Shown here piece after piece: positions 26,670 to 35,203 of a DNA stretch of 64,000 nt (position 1 is the stretch's first letter; the number at the start of each line of letters is the position of its first letter). The notes under the pieces were generated by a model. That model did not search any database. It worked only from the letters and a program-made list of their open reading frames with translations, and was not told the origin of the DNA. Origin of the DNA: Paucibacter sp. TC2R-5 (lineage in GTDB: Bacteria; Pseudomonadota; Gammaproteobacteria; Burkholderiales; Burkholderiaceae_C); assembly GCF_025717605.1 (NCBI RefSeq), contig NZ_JAJIRQ010000003.1:310001-374000 (forward strand), written 5' to 3'. Position numbers and translations under genes: made by a program.

Positions 26670-28658
26670 TCAGGCCTGGACGGCCCGCCCACAAGCGAGG
26701 CGAAAGCCGCTCACCATCTCGGCCAGATGCTGGGCCTGCGACTGCAGGCTTTCGGCGGCAGCCGTGCTTTCCTCCACCAACGCTGCGTTTTGCTGCGTGC
26801 TGGCGTCGAGGTGCGTGATGGCGACGTTGACCTGGCTGATACCCGCGCGCTGTTCACTGGCTGCGGCGCTGATCTCCGACACCACCGCATTGACGCGGCC
26901 AATGCTGCTCATGATCTCGCCCATCGAGCGGCCAGCCGCCTGCACCTGCTTGAGCCCGGCGTCCACACAGACCACGCTGCCACCGATCAAGCCCTTGATT
27001 TCACGCGCCGACTCGGCGCAATGCTGGGCCAAGCTGCGCACCTCCTTGGCCACCACCGCAAAGCCGCGCCCCTGATCGCCGGCCCGCGCTGCCTCAACCG
27101 CGGCGTTCAGCGCCAGGATATTGGTCTGGAAGGCGATTGCGTCAATCGTGCCAATGACCTCAACTATCTTGCGGCTGGCCGTGCTGATGTCGTCCATGGT
27201 CATCAAGACCTGCTGCATTTCCTCGCCACCCTGGTTGGCGGCCAGATTGGCGCTGAGCGCCAAGGCCGTGGCCGAGCGCGCGGCTTCGGCCGTCTGCGCC
27301 ACCGCGCCGGTCAGCTGCTCAACCGAGCTGGCAATTTGCTGCAAGCTGCTCGCACCACTCTCGGTGCGGCCAGACAAGTCCTGGCTGCCGGCCGCCACTT
27401 GCGAGCTTGCGGTGGAGATGCCGTCGGTGGCCATGCGCACCGAGCCAATGGTCTGGGCCAGTTGCTGGCGCATCAGCTCGACATGGCCGGCCAGCGCGCC
27501 CAAGTCATCATCACGCTGCGCCCGCACCGGCACTGACAAATCTCCGTTTGCAAAGCGGGCAACTGCCGTATTCAGCGCGGTCAGCGGCGCGCCGACCCAG
27601 CGCCGCAGCAGCCACCACAGGCCCATGGCCAAGCTCAGACTGGCCAGACCCAAGGTCAGCCACAGATTGCGCTGCGCCACCCAATGCTCGCGCAGCGCCT
27701 GGCGATCCGACACCTCGGCCACCACCCACAAACCGGTTGCCTCGCTGTGCTTGGCGACCACCCAGGCGTCGTCATTGGCCTTGTTGAGCAGGGCCGGTGC
27801 CTTGACGGGCATGTTTGCGATATCAGCTGCGGGCTTGCGGAACAGCTCGGTCAAAAAAGCTTCCGCCGCCGGGTCAAACTCGGCCACCGCTTTGCCCGTC
27901 TGAGTCGGGTGAGCGCGGAACATCGGTTTGCCCTTGGCGCCGGTCGGGTCAATCAAATAAACACCGCCGGTGCCGAACAAGCTAACGCCCTGGCTCAGCT
28001 GCTCCAGCGAGCGCTGAAATTCCGACGTATCAAAGCCGACGAACAAGATGCCGATGACCGCCCCTTGGCTGTCTTTGATCGGCTGGTAATGGTTCATAAA
28101 CGGCTTGCCAAACAGCACCGCCTTGCCCACATAGGGCTGGCCTTCCATCATCTTGGCAAAAGCCGGATGCGCCTTGCCCAAGGTGGTGCCGACCGCGCGC
28201 TCGCCGTTCTCTTTTTTCAACGAGGTCGTGATGCGCAAGAAATCATCGCCCTTGCGCATGAAGATGGTGGCGGCACCACCGGTGTTGCGGCTGAAGCGGT
28301 CGACGGCCTCGAAGTCTCCGGCCAATTTGTGCCCCTCGAACAGCAGGTCGGACGCGTCCGTCTGCAAACTGAAACTGCCCTTGAAGTCGCCCGCAAAGGT
28401 GTTGTAGAAGCGTTCCACCATCAGCCGCGCGCTGTTGTCAAAGGCGTCGGCCATGCGGGCCACAGCGCCGGCTTCGCTGGCGGCCAGCAGCGCGGCACGC
28501 TCACGCTCCGCACCGGTGGCCTTGTAGCTCAGGCCCAGGCTGGTCAAGCCGATCAAGACGGCGACACTGAAGCCGCCGGCGACAGCAACGCGCCGGGCCA
28601 GGCTGGCATATGACTTGGGATGGGTGCCAGCGGCTGATGAGTTGGACAAGTTGTTCAT
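26670..28658 (-). CDS. Methyl-accepting chemotaxis protein with Cache-type periplasmic sensor
   Basis: A chemoreceptor of 662 aa. Helix 1 is at about 23-47. A large periplasmic Cache_3-Cache_2 type ligand domain (about 50-320) follows, with the typical DFxxVD start, GGAATIFM strand and [12 protein letters not shown] segment. Helix 2 is at about 322-345, then HAMP and a cytoplasmic signalling hairpin with the conserved tip [19 protein letters not shown]. No C-terminal NWETF-like pentapeptide is seen. The ATG at 28658 was chosen; one nine codons upstream is possible. The long leader holds a cyclic-di-GMP riboswitch, so the second messenger probably tunes receptor level. Confidence 0.93.
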   Translation of the reverse strand: MNNLSNSSAAGTHPKSYASLARRVAVAGGFSVAVLIGLTSLGLSYKATGAERERAALLAASEAGAVARMADAFDNSARLMVERFYNTFAGDFKGSFSLQTDASDLLFEGHKLAGDFEAVDRFSRNTGGAATIFMRKGDDFLRITTSLKKENGERAVGTTLGKAHPAFAKMMEGQPYVGKAVLFGKPFMNHYQPIKDSQGAVIGILFVGFDTSEFQRSLEQLSQGVSLFGTGGVYLIDPTGAKGKPMFRAHPTQTGKAVAEFDPAAEAFLTELFRKPAADIANMPVKAPALLNKANDDAWVVAKHSEATGLWVVAEVSDRQALREHWVAQRNLWLTLGLASLSLAMGLWWLLRRWVGAPLTALNTAVARFANGDLSVPVRAQRDDDLGALAGHVELMRQQLAQTIGSVRMATDGISTASSQVAAGSQDLSGRTESGASSLQQIASSVEQLTGAVAQTAEAARSATALALSANLAANQGGEEMQQVLMTMDDISTASRKIVEVIGTIDAIAFQTNILALNAAVEAARAGDQGRGFAVVAKEVRSLAQHCAESAREIKGLIGGSVVCVDAGLKQVQAAGRSMGEIMSSIGRVNAVVSEISAAASEQRAGISQVNVAITHLDASTQQNAALVEESTAAAESLQSQAQHLAEMVSGFRLACGRAVQA

Positions 28659-28898
28659 CTTCAATGCAATTCTCTGGGTTGGCATGCCGACTCACAGGAG
28701 CCGGCACGGCCGCGCGGGCAGCCAGTGCCAAACGCGCAGGGGTCAATGGGCAAACAAAACCATTGGCACGCCCTGCAAGGGAGAAAGCGAGAAGAGAGTC
28801 GCAGAGGCTTCACGGCGGCGATGCGGGATCGCGCTGGGTGAACTGTCTGACAGGCAAGTCCGGCCAAACCGCACCATCAACGGGGGCTTGAACTGAGC

Positions 28899-29002
28899 TT
28901 GACTGGCAACCCCGCTATCTTGGCCCAGCCGAGCGTGATGCTCGCCTGAACGGTAGACCGGAAGCTTTGCGACCCCGTCTTTCAAGCGGGTGTGCCGATT
29001 TG
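28899..29002 (-). ncRNA. Cyclic-di-GMP-I (GEMM) riboswitch in the chemoreceptor leader
   Basis: Read on the minus strand, the segment contains in order the GEMM core elements: GGCACACC, a stem capped by a GAAA-containing loop, GGGTCGCAAAGC, TTCCGGTCTACC, a variable stem CGAGC/GCTCG, and TAGCGGGGTTGCC. These align with the Vibrio Vc2 aptamer (GGCAAACC, GGGACGCAAAGCC, CCGGCCTA, TAGCGGGGTTACC). The 5' and 3' ends can pair as P1. It lies 241 nt upstream of the chemoreceptor start codon on the same strand. GEMM riboswitches commonly precede chemotaxis and motility genes. Confidence 0.88.
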
Positions 29003-29050
29003 GCGCTGCGAGCAGATCAACACTGGTTCGCAACTGGTATTGAAGTATCT

Positions 29051-29064
29051 TTGATTTCGATCAA
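29051..29064. promoter_or_regulatory. Perfect FNR/Anr box
   Basis: TTGAT-TTCG-ATCAA matches the FNR consensus at all ten specified positions. Its centre (29057.5) would put a class II start point near 29016 on the minus strand, a few nucleotides before the riboswitch, or near 29099 on the plus strand toward the binding-protein gene. Confidence 0.8.
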
Positions 29065-29099
29065 ATAGCCAAGGGTAAACCCTTTAATTGCAGGCCAAA

Positions 29100-29115
29100 C
29101 GTGACATTGATCACA
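29100..29115. promoter_or_regulatory. Crp/Vfr-like dyad
   Basis: CGTGA-CATTGA-TCACA differs from the Crp consensus TGTGA-N6-TCACA at one of ten positions. It lies 50 bp from the FNR box and 158 bp upstream of the orphan binding-protein gene. It could recruit a Crp-family protein other than FNR. Confidence 0.55.
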
Positions 29116-29272
29116 AAGCCTCGGACGAAATATCCACAAGAGTGGCATTGCACTGGCCTGACGCCGCCGACCCAAAGTCCTCAACGTCGCTGGCGGCGCG
29201 GGAGGCGCGGGGGGCAAGCCAGCAGCATGGCGCATGCCGCATAGCCGACTGGCGACTCGCTAAACTGCACGC

Positions 29273-30094
29273 ATGCCCAATGCAACTCAGCCGACATCGC
29301 GGCGCCTCGGCCCGTGCGCAAGGGTTCAGCACTGTTTGGCGCTACTTTGCCTGAGCCTGCTTGCCCAGCCGCTGCCGGCGGCCGCCCAAGCGCAGCCGCA
29401 AACCCCAGCCGCCGCCGCTCAATTGGCGGCGCCCGCTGTTGGACCACCACTGCGCATCTTGCTCAATGATGTGGCGCCCTACACCCTGCATGGCGAGGTG
29501 AGCCGGCCCGGCATGCATCATGAAATCATGCTGGCCCTGGCACGCGAAGCGGCGCTGCCGGTGGCACTCGGCTCGGCCGTCTATGTGCGCCTGGCCATGG
29601 GCTTGAAGGATGGCAGTGCCGATCTGGTGGTCGGCGTTGAAGGACCCGAGCTGGAAGAACTGGCGCAACGGGTCACACCCTTTCACGTCTTCAAGTTCGT
29701 CGTGCTGACGAAGAAGGCGTCCGACATCCGTAGCGTCGCCCAGCTCAAAGGCAAGCTCTTGGGTGTGGCCCGCGGTGCCTTCTATGATGACGCCATCAAC
29801 AAGGACGACGCCATCCGCAAGTTCGGCGTCGCCGATCCTTTTCAAGGCGTGCGCATGCTGGCTCTGGACCGGCTCGACGCGGTGATCTCGTCCGACTACC
29901 TGCTCAGTTATGCCTTGAAGCAAAGCGGCGTTGACCTGAACCAGTTCAACAGCCCATTCACCGTCAACGAAAAGAGTTACGTCTTGTACGCCCGCCGGGA
30001 GCTTGGCGCCGAGACGGTGCGGCGGCTGCAGCGCGCGATGGAGTCGCTGCAAAAGTCCGGCCAGATCGAGCGGATTTTGCGCAGCTATCAGTGA
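29273..30094 (+). CDS. Orphan periplasmic solute-binding protein, SBP_bac_3 family
   Basis: A periplasmic protein of 273 aa with a long signal peptide (about 1-39, ending AAAQA) and a low-complexity Ala/Pro/Gln linker. A class II bilobed binding domain like amino-acid ABC binding proteins follows, with GMHHEIMLALAREAALPV and LKGKLLGVARGAFYD as fold landmarks. No permease or ATPase gene is nearby, so it may work with a remote transporter or as a sensor partner for the adjacent chemoreceptor. The start lacks a strong Shine-Dalgarno. The ligand is unknown. Confidence 0.82.
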   Translation: MPNATQPTSRRLGPCARVQHCLALLCLSLLAQPLPAAAQAQPQTPAAAAQLAAPAVGPPLRILLNDVAPYTLHGEVSRPGMHHEIMLALAREAALPVALGSAVYVRLAMGLKDGSADLVVGVEGPELEELAQRVTPFHVFKFVVLTKKASDIRSVAQLKGKLLGVARGAFYDDAINKDDAIRKFGVADPFQGVRMLALDRLDAVISSDYLLSYALKQSGVDLNQFNSPFTVNEKSYVLYARRELGAETVRRLQRAMESLQKSGQIERILRSYQ

Positions 30095-30515
30095 GGTCAA
30101 CGCACGCCGTCCAGCATGGTTTGATCAGCGCGAATTCAGGGGCGCAATCGCCAGCTGTTCCGACGCGACTTTACTTGCCGAAGCGGGGGGTCTTGCTACA
30201 AATAAGGTAGCTTCCAAAAAGGCTGCAAAGTGCCCAGAGCTGTCGCCCGTCTGCACCAAGCCGACCAATACAGCAATGCTGGCTGCGGTCATTTGATTTT
30301 GGCGATCCAAAGACCGCTGTTGTCGCTCGGTCACTGGCTTCACAGCCTCGGCTTTGAACTCCGAGGCATATCTTGCTCGACTTTTTTCCTCTTCTCCGTT
30401 TTAAGTTTGACCCTATCAAATGTCTACTGAAGCGGATGAAGTTCATTGGCTGCGAGTTTGTCGTGAAAGAATGGAAAGGTTCTATTGATCGCACAACAGG
30501 AGTCCATTTTTCCGC
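30095..30515. other. AT-richer gene-free interval upstream of the winged-helix/TPR regulator
   Basis: A stretch of 421 bp with no convincing gene on either strand. Its composition is clearly more AT-rich than its surroundings. It ends with an AGGAG about 13 nt before the regulator start. A small inverted repeat (GCTAC/GTAGC) lies near 30190. Promoters of the regulator should be here. Confidence 0.55.
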
Positions 30516-32819
30516 ATGCCTCGCTACTGTTTTGATCATTGCGTCATTGACACCCTCAAGCACAGCTTGTCCGTTCAGGGTCAGCCTGCCGAAGTACAGC
30601 CCTTGATTTTTGATCTTTTGCTGTTTTTCGCGCGCAATCCACAACGCATGCTCAACAAGGATGAACTGCTCGATGCGGTCTGGAAAACCAGCTTTGTCAC
30701 CGATTCGGTGGTGGCTAGGGCGGTGATGAAGGCACGCCGTGTGCTTCAAGCTGCAGGCAGCTCGGAAGACATCATCAAGACTGTGCGTGGTGTCGGCTAC
30801 CGTTTCGATGCAAGTGTTGAGTTGCGCCAGGACTCAGGGAAGGAAGCGGCATCCGGGACCAGTCCGACTATCTCTCCCGCAGCATCGCCCCCTAAGCCGG
30901 CCACTTTGACGCTTATCGGCGTCATGCATCCCAAAGGCAGCCGCCCCACCCTTGCCGTGCTGCCTTTTGTCAACCAAGCCGGCGATCCGCAGTTTGACTG
31001 GGCAGAGCGCGGCTTGGCGGGCCTGGTTCATCACCAGCTGGAGGCAAAAGGCAAGATTGCAGTCGCCAGCATGAATGCCACCAGCGACTGGCGCAGCCAT
31101 TTTGCCTGGGGGGCCGAGGCCCTGAGCCATGCCTGTCAGCAACTTGGCACCGAGAAGGCCTTGCTCTGTCGGTTTTCCCGTTCAGACCAAAACGTCTACG
31201 CGCTGGAGTCCCTGTACGGAAGCGCGGAGCGTGACCTGGAAAGCCGCCTTTTTGAGGGTGGCGACCTGTTGGCGCTAGCTGCCGCCATGGTGGGCTATCT
31301 GGAGGCGCAATTCGACCCCGCCCAAGTGCCGGAGCCTTTGTACTGGGAGGAGCAGTTGGCGCGGGCCTTGGACTTTGAATTGCGGGGTGACCTGGTTTCA
31401 GCCTTACCGTTGCTGGAGTCTTGCATGCAGCGGCTAGATGTCACGCCTAGCATTCACTTGGTTCACGCGCGCCTGTTGAGGGAGCAGTCTGCAGCGATGG
31501 ATCAGGCTCGTGTAGCCGCCTATGCGGCTTTGGAGGGAGCGCGGGCCGCCGATAAGCATGATTTGCAAGTTGATGTTTATGCAGAGTTGTCGCGCATCGA
31601 CATCAACTCGGGGGACTTGCCGTCTGCAGCTAGGCAATGTGAGCTGGGCCTAGCGCTGGTGTTTTCCGGGCAGGCCAGCGTCGGGGTTTTGGCGAATATT
31701 TTGATTGCGCGCGCCGATTTGGAGCGCTTTCAGGGGCAGTCGGAAGTGGCTGCCAAGACGGTAGCGCGTGCCGTCGAAGCAGCCAAGGCGGCTGGCGATG
31801 TCTACCGTGAGCTATTGGCCTCTTGCCTGTATGGTCATGTCTTGATGGGCATTCCCTTGATGCCCAAGGCGATTGACACCTTGCGCAATGTGGTCAGAGA
31901 AGCGCGCCTGCGGGGATTGGTCCGCGTTGAGCTGCAAGCCTATATGTCGCTCGGGACCGCCTTGAGTGTGATGCGTCAGTATGGCGAAGCGGTGGAGGCC
32001 ATTCGAAGGGCTGCATTGCTCGCCACTAGCCTGGGCTACCAGGGAAAATATCTGGGGTCAAAAATCCAGGAGACCTTTATCTTGATTGACGCAGGGCGCT
32101 TGGTCGAGGCGGAGTCATCTACGCATGATTGCATCCGGCTGATGGGTGGGGATGTGCCGATCTACTTATCGTCTGCACATGGCCGTGCGCACGCGCATCT
32201 GCAATGGCGTGCGGGACTTCTTGAGCAAGCTGTGCAGCAGCAAGAGCAAATGCTCGACTTGGCCCGGAAATGGGGCTGGTACACCCGTTGGCTTTGTGCT
32301 GCCTTGCTGTGCAGCTGGTACATCACGATCGGCCGCGAGGCCGATGCGCAAACCGCGCTTGAGGTATTGAAGGACGACAACAATCTCGCGCGGCGCAGCC
32401 GCAGCGAGGCTGCTCTGCTGCTGCACCAGTCCCGCCGAGAGGAAGCCAAGGCCTGCCTGCGCATGGCTTGGTCCACAAGCTCCAGCGAAAGCGCAGCCGG
32501 GCAGGATTTGGCTGTCGATTTGGGCTGGATGTTGCTGGAGGATGGTCAGGGCAAGGAGCTGGAATTCCTGATGCGCTCGGTCACCAAGATGAGCGCAGAG
32601 CACGCGCCCACGGCCTTGCTGCAAAGCGTCTACGCCTGGAAGGCAATGTATGCCGGCGAGGCGCAGCAAGATTGGCTGCAGAAATGGCAAGCCTTGCTGC
32701 AGCAAGTGCCGGCACTGGTGCGCAACGTCCCGGCTTTGATCGGCGAGGGCGGCCTGCTCGGGCTGCTGCGTGGGGAACAGCCGGCATTTCACTTGCTACT
32801 CAATAACGCTTGTGACTGA
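30516..32819 (+). CDS. One-component regulator: OmpR/CadC-type winged helix fused to TPR array
   Basis: A cytoplasmic protein of 767 aa. Residues 1-100 form a Trans_reg_C winged helix (LLLFFARNPQRMLNKDELLDAVW, then the C-terminal hairpin IIKTVRGVGYRF). A Ser/Pro linker is followed by a TolB/FlgO-like stretch (TLAVLPFVNQAGDPQFDW, about 145-250). Residues about 270-740 are alpha-helical TPR-like repeats. There is no membrane helix, unlike CadC. Such proteins bind DNA and probably sense peptides or partner proteins through the TPR solenoid. The Shine-Dalgarno spacing (about 13 nt) is long, but no other in-frame start exists before an upstream stop. The target is unknown; it converges on the 33-40 kb gene row. 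Confidence 0.8.
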   Translation: MPRYCFDHCVIDTLKHSLSVQGQPAEVQPLIFDLLLFFARNPQRMLNKDELLDAVWKTSFVTDSVVARAVMKARRVLQAAGSSEDIIKTVRGVGYRFDASVELRQDSGKEAASGTSPTISPAASPPKPATLTLIGVMHPKGSRPTLAVLPFVNQAGDPQFDWAERGLAGLVHHQLEAKGKIAVASMNATSDWRSHFAWGAEALSHACQQLGTEKALLCRFSRSDQNVYALESLYGSAERDLESRLFEGGDLLALAAAMVGYLEAQFDPAQVPEPLYWEEQLARALDFELRGDLVSALPLLESCMQRLDVTPSIHLVHARLLREQSAAMDQARVAAYAALEGARAADKHDLQVDVYAELSRIDINSGDLPSAARQCELGLALVFSGQASVGVLANILIARADLERFQGQSEVAAKTVARAVEAAKAAGDVYRELLASCLYGHVLMGIPLMPKAIDTLRNVVREARLRGLVRVELQAYMSLGTALSVMRQYGEAVEAIRRAALLATSLGYQGKYLGSKIQETFILIDAGRLVEAESSTHDCIRLMGGDVPIYLSSAHGRAHAHLQWRAGLLEQAVQQQEQMLDLARKWGWYTRWLCAALLCSWYITIGREADAQTALEVLKDDNNLARRSRSEAALLLHQSRREEAKACLRMAWSTSSSESAAGQDLAVDLGWMLLEDGQGKELEFLMRSVTKMSAEHAPTALLQSVYAWKAMYAGEAQQDWLQKWQALLQQVPALVRNVPALIGEGGLLGLLRGEQPAFHLLLNNACD

Positions 32820-32866
32820 GCATCGGCGTTGGCCTTCGCCACTGCCGGGCGCTCTTGCCGACCCAA

Positions 32867-34708
32867 TCAGCGGCTTGCTTGGCCGGTGCTCAGCCTAGTG
32901 CTGAAGCCGTTGGCGTCGAGCGGGCGATCCAGCAGATAACCTTGCACCGCATCGCTTCCTACTTGGCGCAGTGCCTCCAGCTCACCCGCTGTTTCCACAC
33001 CCTCGGCAACGGTTTTCATCTGAAACGCATGGGCCACTTCAACAATGGCCTTGACCAATTGCCTGGCGCTGGGATCTTGCTCCATACGGCGAACAAAGCT
33101 CCGATCGATTTTAAGTTTGTCACAGTTGATGCGGTGGAGGTAGCTGAGCGAGCTGTAGCCAGTGCCAAAGTCATCCAGCGACAGGCAATAGCCCAGGCTT
33201 TTGAGCCGATTGATGATGGAGTCTTCGGCCTCTATTTCCTCGAAGGCCGCGCGCTCAGTCAGTTCGATTTCCAAGGCTTCGGGCCCAAGCTCCAAGTCGC
33301 GCAGACGCTGGATAAAAGTGTCTTTCGATTGCTCACGCAAGAACTGCAAGGAGCTCAGATTGATGGCGATGGGCGGCACCTTGAGGCCACGACTAAGCCA
33401 TTCAAGGCGATTCTTGTGAACCAGGCCGAGTACTTGCAGGCCGATTTCTTCGATCAAGCCTGCGCTTTCTGCGATCGGGATGAATCGCTCCGGCGAGATC
33501 ATGCCGCGTGTGGGGTGGTGCCAGCGAAGCAAGGCTTCGGCGCCGCACAAAGACTGGTCGTGTATCGAATAGATAGGCTGGTAATGCAGGTGAAACTCTG
33601 CCTTGGCCAAGGCCTGCCGCAAAGCCTCGGCAAGTTCGGCGCGTTCGCGCATTTCCCTGTCATGGGCTTGCGCATAGCGCGAGAAACCACCATGCCCAGC
33701 CAATCGGGCCGCGCTCAAGGCTGCGCTGGCGGCCCGGATCGCACTGTCTTCATCTGCGCCATCGACCGGCAGCAACGCCATGCCAATACAGGCCGTAGGC
33801 CTCAAGGCAATGTTGCCAATGAAGATGGGCTCTCTCAGTACCGCCTGGATTTTTCTGCTGAAGTTGGCGAAGCCTGGTTCATCACCCTGCGTCAGGGACA
33901 AGGCAAATTCGTCGGCACTGAGTCGAGCCAAGCAGTCTGCTGAGCCCAGCAAGTGCTGCAGGCGCTGTGCGATCACGCGCAAGATGACGTCGCCTTGTTG
34001 CGCGCCGTAGGCAGCGTTGATGACGCCAAAGTCATCCAGGTCAATCAGATACAGAGCGGACATGCCCTCAGCCCTGCGCTGAAGCTCGCGCAAATGTGCC
34101 CGCAGCTCCTCGCGATTGGCGCAGCCGGTCAATGGGTCATGCCGGGACATCCAGGCCAGACTTTGTTGGGCCTGTCGGGCCGTCTTGGCCGCTCGCTTGG
34201 CCGAGAACCAGGATGCCAACCAGGCGCCAAAAATGGCCAAGCACCCGACGCCGAGAAAGACTGCGGTCCAGATGAGCAACTTTTGTGAAGAGCCGGTCAA
34301 GATCAAATTCCCAACGGGCTTGCCAAAGGCCAGCACTGGGCGCGAGACTTTCAGCAGCACCAGGCTATGACTCCAATGAGTCGACCCCCCGGCGTAAACG
34401 GCCAGTAGCCGCCCATCCAGGCTTTCAAGTCGAGCTTGTCGCAGATTGCTGGAGGTAGCCAATGCGGTCAGCAATTCATGCGCTTCGGTGTCGTTCTCGA
34501 TCACGATGGCATAGCTGGTGTTCTGCGCGATCAATTCTGCCGACGAGCCCAAGTCCGCCAGTATGCTGGCTCTGAGCCCGTGATATTGCACCAAGCCCAG
34601 CAGCATCAGCATGCCAAAGAGGGCCAGCACCAGCCCTGCAAGCTCTCTGCTTGGCGCGGAATGCAAGTTTGAACTGAGTCCGTTTCGGTTCGTAGTGGTG
34701 TGGGTCAT
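32867..34708 (-). CDS. Membrane GGDEF-EAL protein with CHASE8-like periplasmic sensor (probable c-di-GMP phosphodiesterase)
   Basis: A protein of 613 aa. Helix 1 (about 24-45), a periplasmic domain of about 100 residues (SAELIAQNTSYAIVIENDTEA, ARLESLDGRLLAVY) and helix 2 (about 145-168) give the CHASE8/YfiN-like sensor layout. The GGDEF domain is degenerate: LSADEF replaces GGDEF, and no I-site is seen. The EAL domain keeps CGAEALLRW, ELTERA, LDDFGTGYSSLSYL and EGVE, so hydrolysis of cyclic-di-GMP is expected. It is last in the co-directional row with two PstS-like proteins, two porins and a chemoreceptor, which may feed it periplasmic input. Confidence 0.88.
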   Translation of the reverse strand: MTHTTTNRNGLSSNLHSAPSRELAGLVLALFGMLMLLGLVQYHGLRASILADLGSSAELIAQNTSYAIVIENDTEAHELLTALATSSNLRQARLESLDGRLLAVYAGGSTHWSHSLVLLKVSRPVLAFGKPVGNLILTGSSQKLLIWTAVFLGVGCLAIFGAWLASWFSAKRAAKTARQAQQSLAWMSRHDPLTGCANREELRAHLRELQRRAEGMSALYLIDLDDFGVINAAYGAQQGDVILRVIAQRLQHLLGSADCLARLSADEFALSLTQGDEPGFANFSRKIQAVLREPIFIGNIALRPTACIGMALLPVDGADEDSAIRAASAALSAARLAGHGGFSRYAQAHDREMRERAELAEALRQALAKAEFHLHYQPIYSIHDQSLCGAEALLRWHHPTRGMISPERFIPIAESAGLIEEIGLQVLGLVHKNRLEWLSRGLKVPPIAINLSSLQFLREQSKDTFIQRLRDLELGPEALEIELTERAAFEEIEAEDSIINRLKSLGYCLSLDDFGTGYSSLSYLHRINCDKLKIDRSFVRRMEQDPSARQLVKAIVEVAHAFQMKTVAEGVETAGELEALRQVGSDAVQGYLLDRPLDANGFSTRLSTGQASR

Positions 34709-34775
34709 GAATAGCATTTGCTCGAGCAGGGGTGCAGAAGAGCGCCCAGGGGCAATCTCCGGGGTGTGGCGAAAC

Positions 34776-35201
34776 TCAAGGGAAGACTTGCTTCAGAGAG
34801 GCGTCCAAGTCTTGCCGCCGGATATAGGCAATTGCTTGTGCGTCCTCTCTCAAGCGAGCTTTCAGGCTATCAAGCGAGGCGCATTTCAGCGGCGGTTTGG
34901 CCTTGCCGGTGAACACCATGGCTGCCCAATGTGAGCGCAGTTTGTGTTCGGACATGCCGGTCATCTCGTCGTGAAAGCTCAGGCGAAGTTCGTCCTCGCC
35001 CTTCAGCTCAATCGGCCTGATGTCGCCGCTGCCTGGTAGGCTTTCCACGCGCCCCAGAAAGACGTTGCTGATGTCATGCGAACTCAGTTTGGTACGGGTG
35101 CTTTGCTGCCCGACCACGACCACAAAACTTGTGGGCTGAGCCTGGACCGTGCAGCTCATCCAAACACAGACAACAGAGACAAGCAGGTGAAGGCGTTTCA
35201 T
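34776..35201 (-). CDS. Short periplasmic PstS-like protein, copy 1
   Basis: A 141-aa protein with a signal peptide (cleavage near VQAQP, residue 22). The mature part resembles the first lobe of phosphate-binding (PBP-like) proteins but is under half their usual length. It is clearly paralogous to the protein at 36618-37052: both share a KLSSHD/KLDADA helix, xxFLGR/LYLGK, LPGxG, the HWAAMVFTGKAKPP/YWARMIFTGKGQPP block, a YIxxxxxDAS segment and a short C-terminus. It lies 2 bp after a porin gene, so the pair is co-translated. A regulator-like periplasmic role is inferred from the CHASE8 neighbour. Confidence 0.8.
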   Translation of the reverse strand: MKRLHLLVSVVCVWMSCTVQAQPTSFVVVVGQQSTRTKLSSHDISNVFLGRVESLPGSGDIRPIELKGEDELRLSFHDEMTGMSEHKLRSHWAAMVFTGKAKPPLKCASLDSLKARLREDAQAIAYIRRQDLDASLKQVFP

Positions 35202-35203
35202 GG

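Larger units (their letters stand above)
28659..29272. other. 614-bp regulatory interval: riboswitch leader plus Crp/FNR-type boxes
   Basis: No protein gene is convincing here. On the minus strand it carries the chemoreceptor leader with a class I cyclic-di-GMP aptamer at 28899-29002. About 240 nt of expression platform follow, in which no simple terminator is obvious. A perfect FNR dyad (29051-29064) and a Crp-like dyad (29100-29115) lie upstream of the aptamer. On the plus strand it is the upstream region of the orphan binding-protein gene. Confidence 0.7.

Noticed and set aside
28740-28760. TTGGCACG followed by CCCTGCAAG as a sigma-54 promoter for the chemoreceptor.
   Set aside because: The -12 element is TGCA with the wrong spacing, on the strand opposite the gene it would serve.
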